NCBI GenBank assembly: GCA_032358255.1
Contig: JAULBX010011099.1
Span: forward strand, 558,001 to 622,000
Source: Heterotrichella gracilis
Lineage: Eukaryota; Sar; Xanthophyceae; Tribonematales; Xanthonemataceae
Direction of reading: 5' to 3'
DNA: 64,000 nucleotides
A program made the translations under genes and the position numbers. The notes below the pieces were generated by a model. The model did not search any database and was not told where the DNA came from. It saw nothing but the letters and a program-made list of their open reading frames with translations. Shown here piece by piece: positions 63,231-64,000 of the stretch; position 1 is the first letter of the stretch, and each line of letters begins with the position of its first letter.

Positions 63231-64000
63231 ATGAGAATCTGTCTCTTTTTATTAATTACTCTCTTCAATTATCCTCTGACTTTTTTAGCTCAGGCATGGA
63301 AGCTGGAACTCTCCAGCAATGTGGAGTTACGGCTGCTTAAGCTTTCCAATAAAGCCGAACGCACCGAAGCGGAATTAAGTGGGGCCACTATTGCCTTGTA
63401 TCAAGGTGCCACTTTGGTCAAGCAGGTAAGAAGTAATGCCAACGGTGATTTTATGATTGAAGTTCCGGGTAATGGCGATTTTGTGTTGGTGGTATCGTAT
63501 CAAGACTGTAATGCCAAAAAATTTGCGGTTAGCACCATGGGTGTTCCTGCGGATGTGGCTAACGATAATTTTCATCCCAGTTTTGGAATTGGTGGCTTTG
63601 TAATGGCAAAACCACTTCCCGGAATAGATTACGGCATGTTAAAACAGCCCCTTGTCAAAATTAAGTGGATCGCTGATAGAAAAAAGTTTGATCACGATGA
63701 GGGTTATACCGATAAGATTCTGGATGGTTTAGGTCGTATCTCTGAGGCTGAAACAAAACTCATTGATCAGTTTATTGAATTTGCAAAGGCAGGAGACGCC
63801 GCCTTAAAAAAGAATGATTGTCCATTGGCAAAAACCAATTATGAAAAAGCCTTGAGTTTGATTCCGGGTGAAATGTATCCAAAAGATCAACTGGTTAAAG
63901 TGGGTGAATGTTTAAAGGAAAAGGATGGGGCATCTAAAAAAGCAGAAGAGGCCGCCGCCGCCTTGTTGTTGGCTGAAAAAGCGGCAGCAGATAAATTAGC
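63231..64000 (+). CDS. Secreted protein with carboxypeptidase-regulatory-like domain (3' end outside window)
   Basis: At least 256 residues, no stop in the window. The signal peptide is MRICLFLLITLFNYPLTFLAQ. An early beta domain, GATIALYQGATLVKQVRSN... GDFMIEVPGNGDFVLVV, is CarboxypepD_reg-like. After that a helical TPR-like part (KAGDAALKKNDCPLAKTNYEKAL) leads into a Lys/Ala-rich repeat. Similar architectures in Bacteroidota belong to gliding and OmpA-like surface proteins, but the end is missing. Confidence 0.75.
   Translation, partial: MRICLFLLITLFNYPLTFLAQAWKLELSSNVELRLLKLSNKAERTEAELSGATIALYQGATLVKQVRSNANGDFMIEVPGNGDFVLVVSYQDCNAKKFAVSTMGVPADVANDNFHPSFGIGGFVMAKPLPGIDYGMLKQPLVKIKWIADRKKFDHDEGYTDKILDGLGRISEAETKLIDQFIEFAKAGDAALKKNDCPLAKTNYEKALSLIPGEMYPKDQLVKVGECLKEKDGASKKAEEAAAALLLAEKAAADKL

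Overview
The window is a low-GC, gene-dense chromosome segment from a member of the Bacteroidota, probably a free-living Flavobacteriia or Sphingobacteriia-like lineage. Four things point there. At least four secreted proteins end in type IX secretion (T9SS) sorting domains, and two more have weaker or variant ones. Promoters fit the Bacteroidota pattern TTTG, about 19-22 nt, TAnnTTTG (for example 3999-4029, 20258-20288, 56522-56553). Recognisable Shine-Dalgarno sites are scarce. Many lipoproteins and outer-membrane proteins are present. No prophage, transposase or CRISPR array was found.

Layout. 1-10459 (minus strand): a large AsmA-like membrane protein (cut by the edge), a lipoprotein sulfatase, a DUF2252 protein, an MscS channel and an octaheme cytochrome c/TPR lipoprotein. 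10598-14289: a two-component pair (reg_prop/Y_Y_Y sensor kinase and NarL-type regulator). 14535-19584: a T9SS protein, lipoproteins, a PPK2 polyphosphate kinase and a beta-barrel protein. 20098-20170: tRNA-Lys(TTT). 20357-26751: a DegT/StrS aminotransferase, a GNAT-like gene overlapping miaA, RlpA and an FMN-dependent glutamate synthase-like protein. 26855-30075: an AT-rich cluster of one ATP-grasp ligase and two fatty acid desaturases. 30308-36943: three secreted T9SS-type proteins and a TPR-SpoIIE phosphatase, with a partial copy of that phosphatase gene's 3' end nearby. 37034-40041: nadK, then selD-mnmH, the 2-selenouridine tRNA pathway. 40148-42614: overlapping flavin reductase, SDR, small-protein and SRPBCC genes and a divergent DUF2452 gene. 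42644-43341: a toxin-antitoxin remnant beside tRNA-Arg(CCT), with extra copies of that tRNA's 3' end. 43474-52877: M1 aminopeptidase, hemE, a Rossmann protein, typA, a DUF3667 protein and PhoH, separated by long repeat-filled spacers. 53770-56486: CheR, a predicted sigma-54-dependent small RNA, and an ArsR/SRPBCC/DHFR-like operon with twin operators. 56676-64000: a TIGR03803-repeat T9SS protein, an FKBP lipoprotein, a DUF2461/CFI-box/membrane-protein operon, a DjlA-like co-chaperone, and small or edge-cut secreted proteins.

The most interesting non-coding signal is at 54848-55018: a near-consensus -24/-12 sigma-54 promoter, a 5' hairpin, no open frame and a strong intrinsic terminator, which together predict a small RNA of about 145 nt. 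Others are a structured element upstream of typA (47561-47667), a family of dispersed and tandem CTCTGTGCCTCCGTG-type repeats (46650-53766), paired palindromic modules after miaA (24020-24528), and duplications of a tRNA 3' end that may explain an A-A mismatch in the tRNA-Arg acceptor stem. The clearest undescribed gene set is the ATP-grasp/twin-desaturase cluster.
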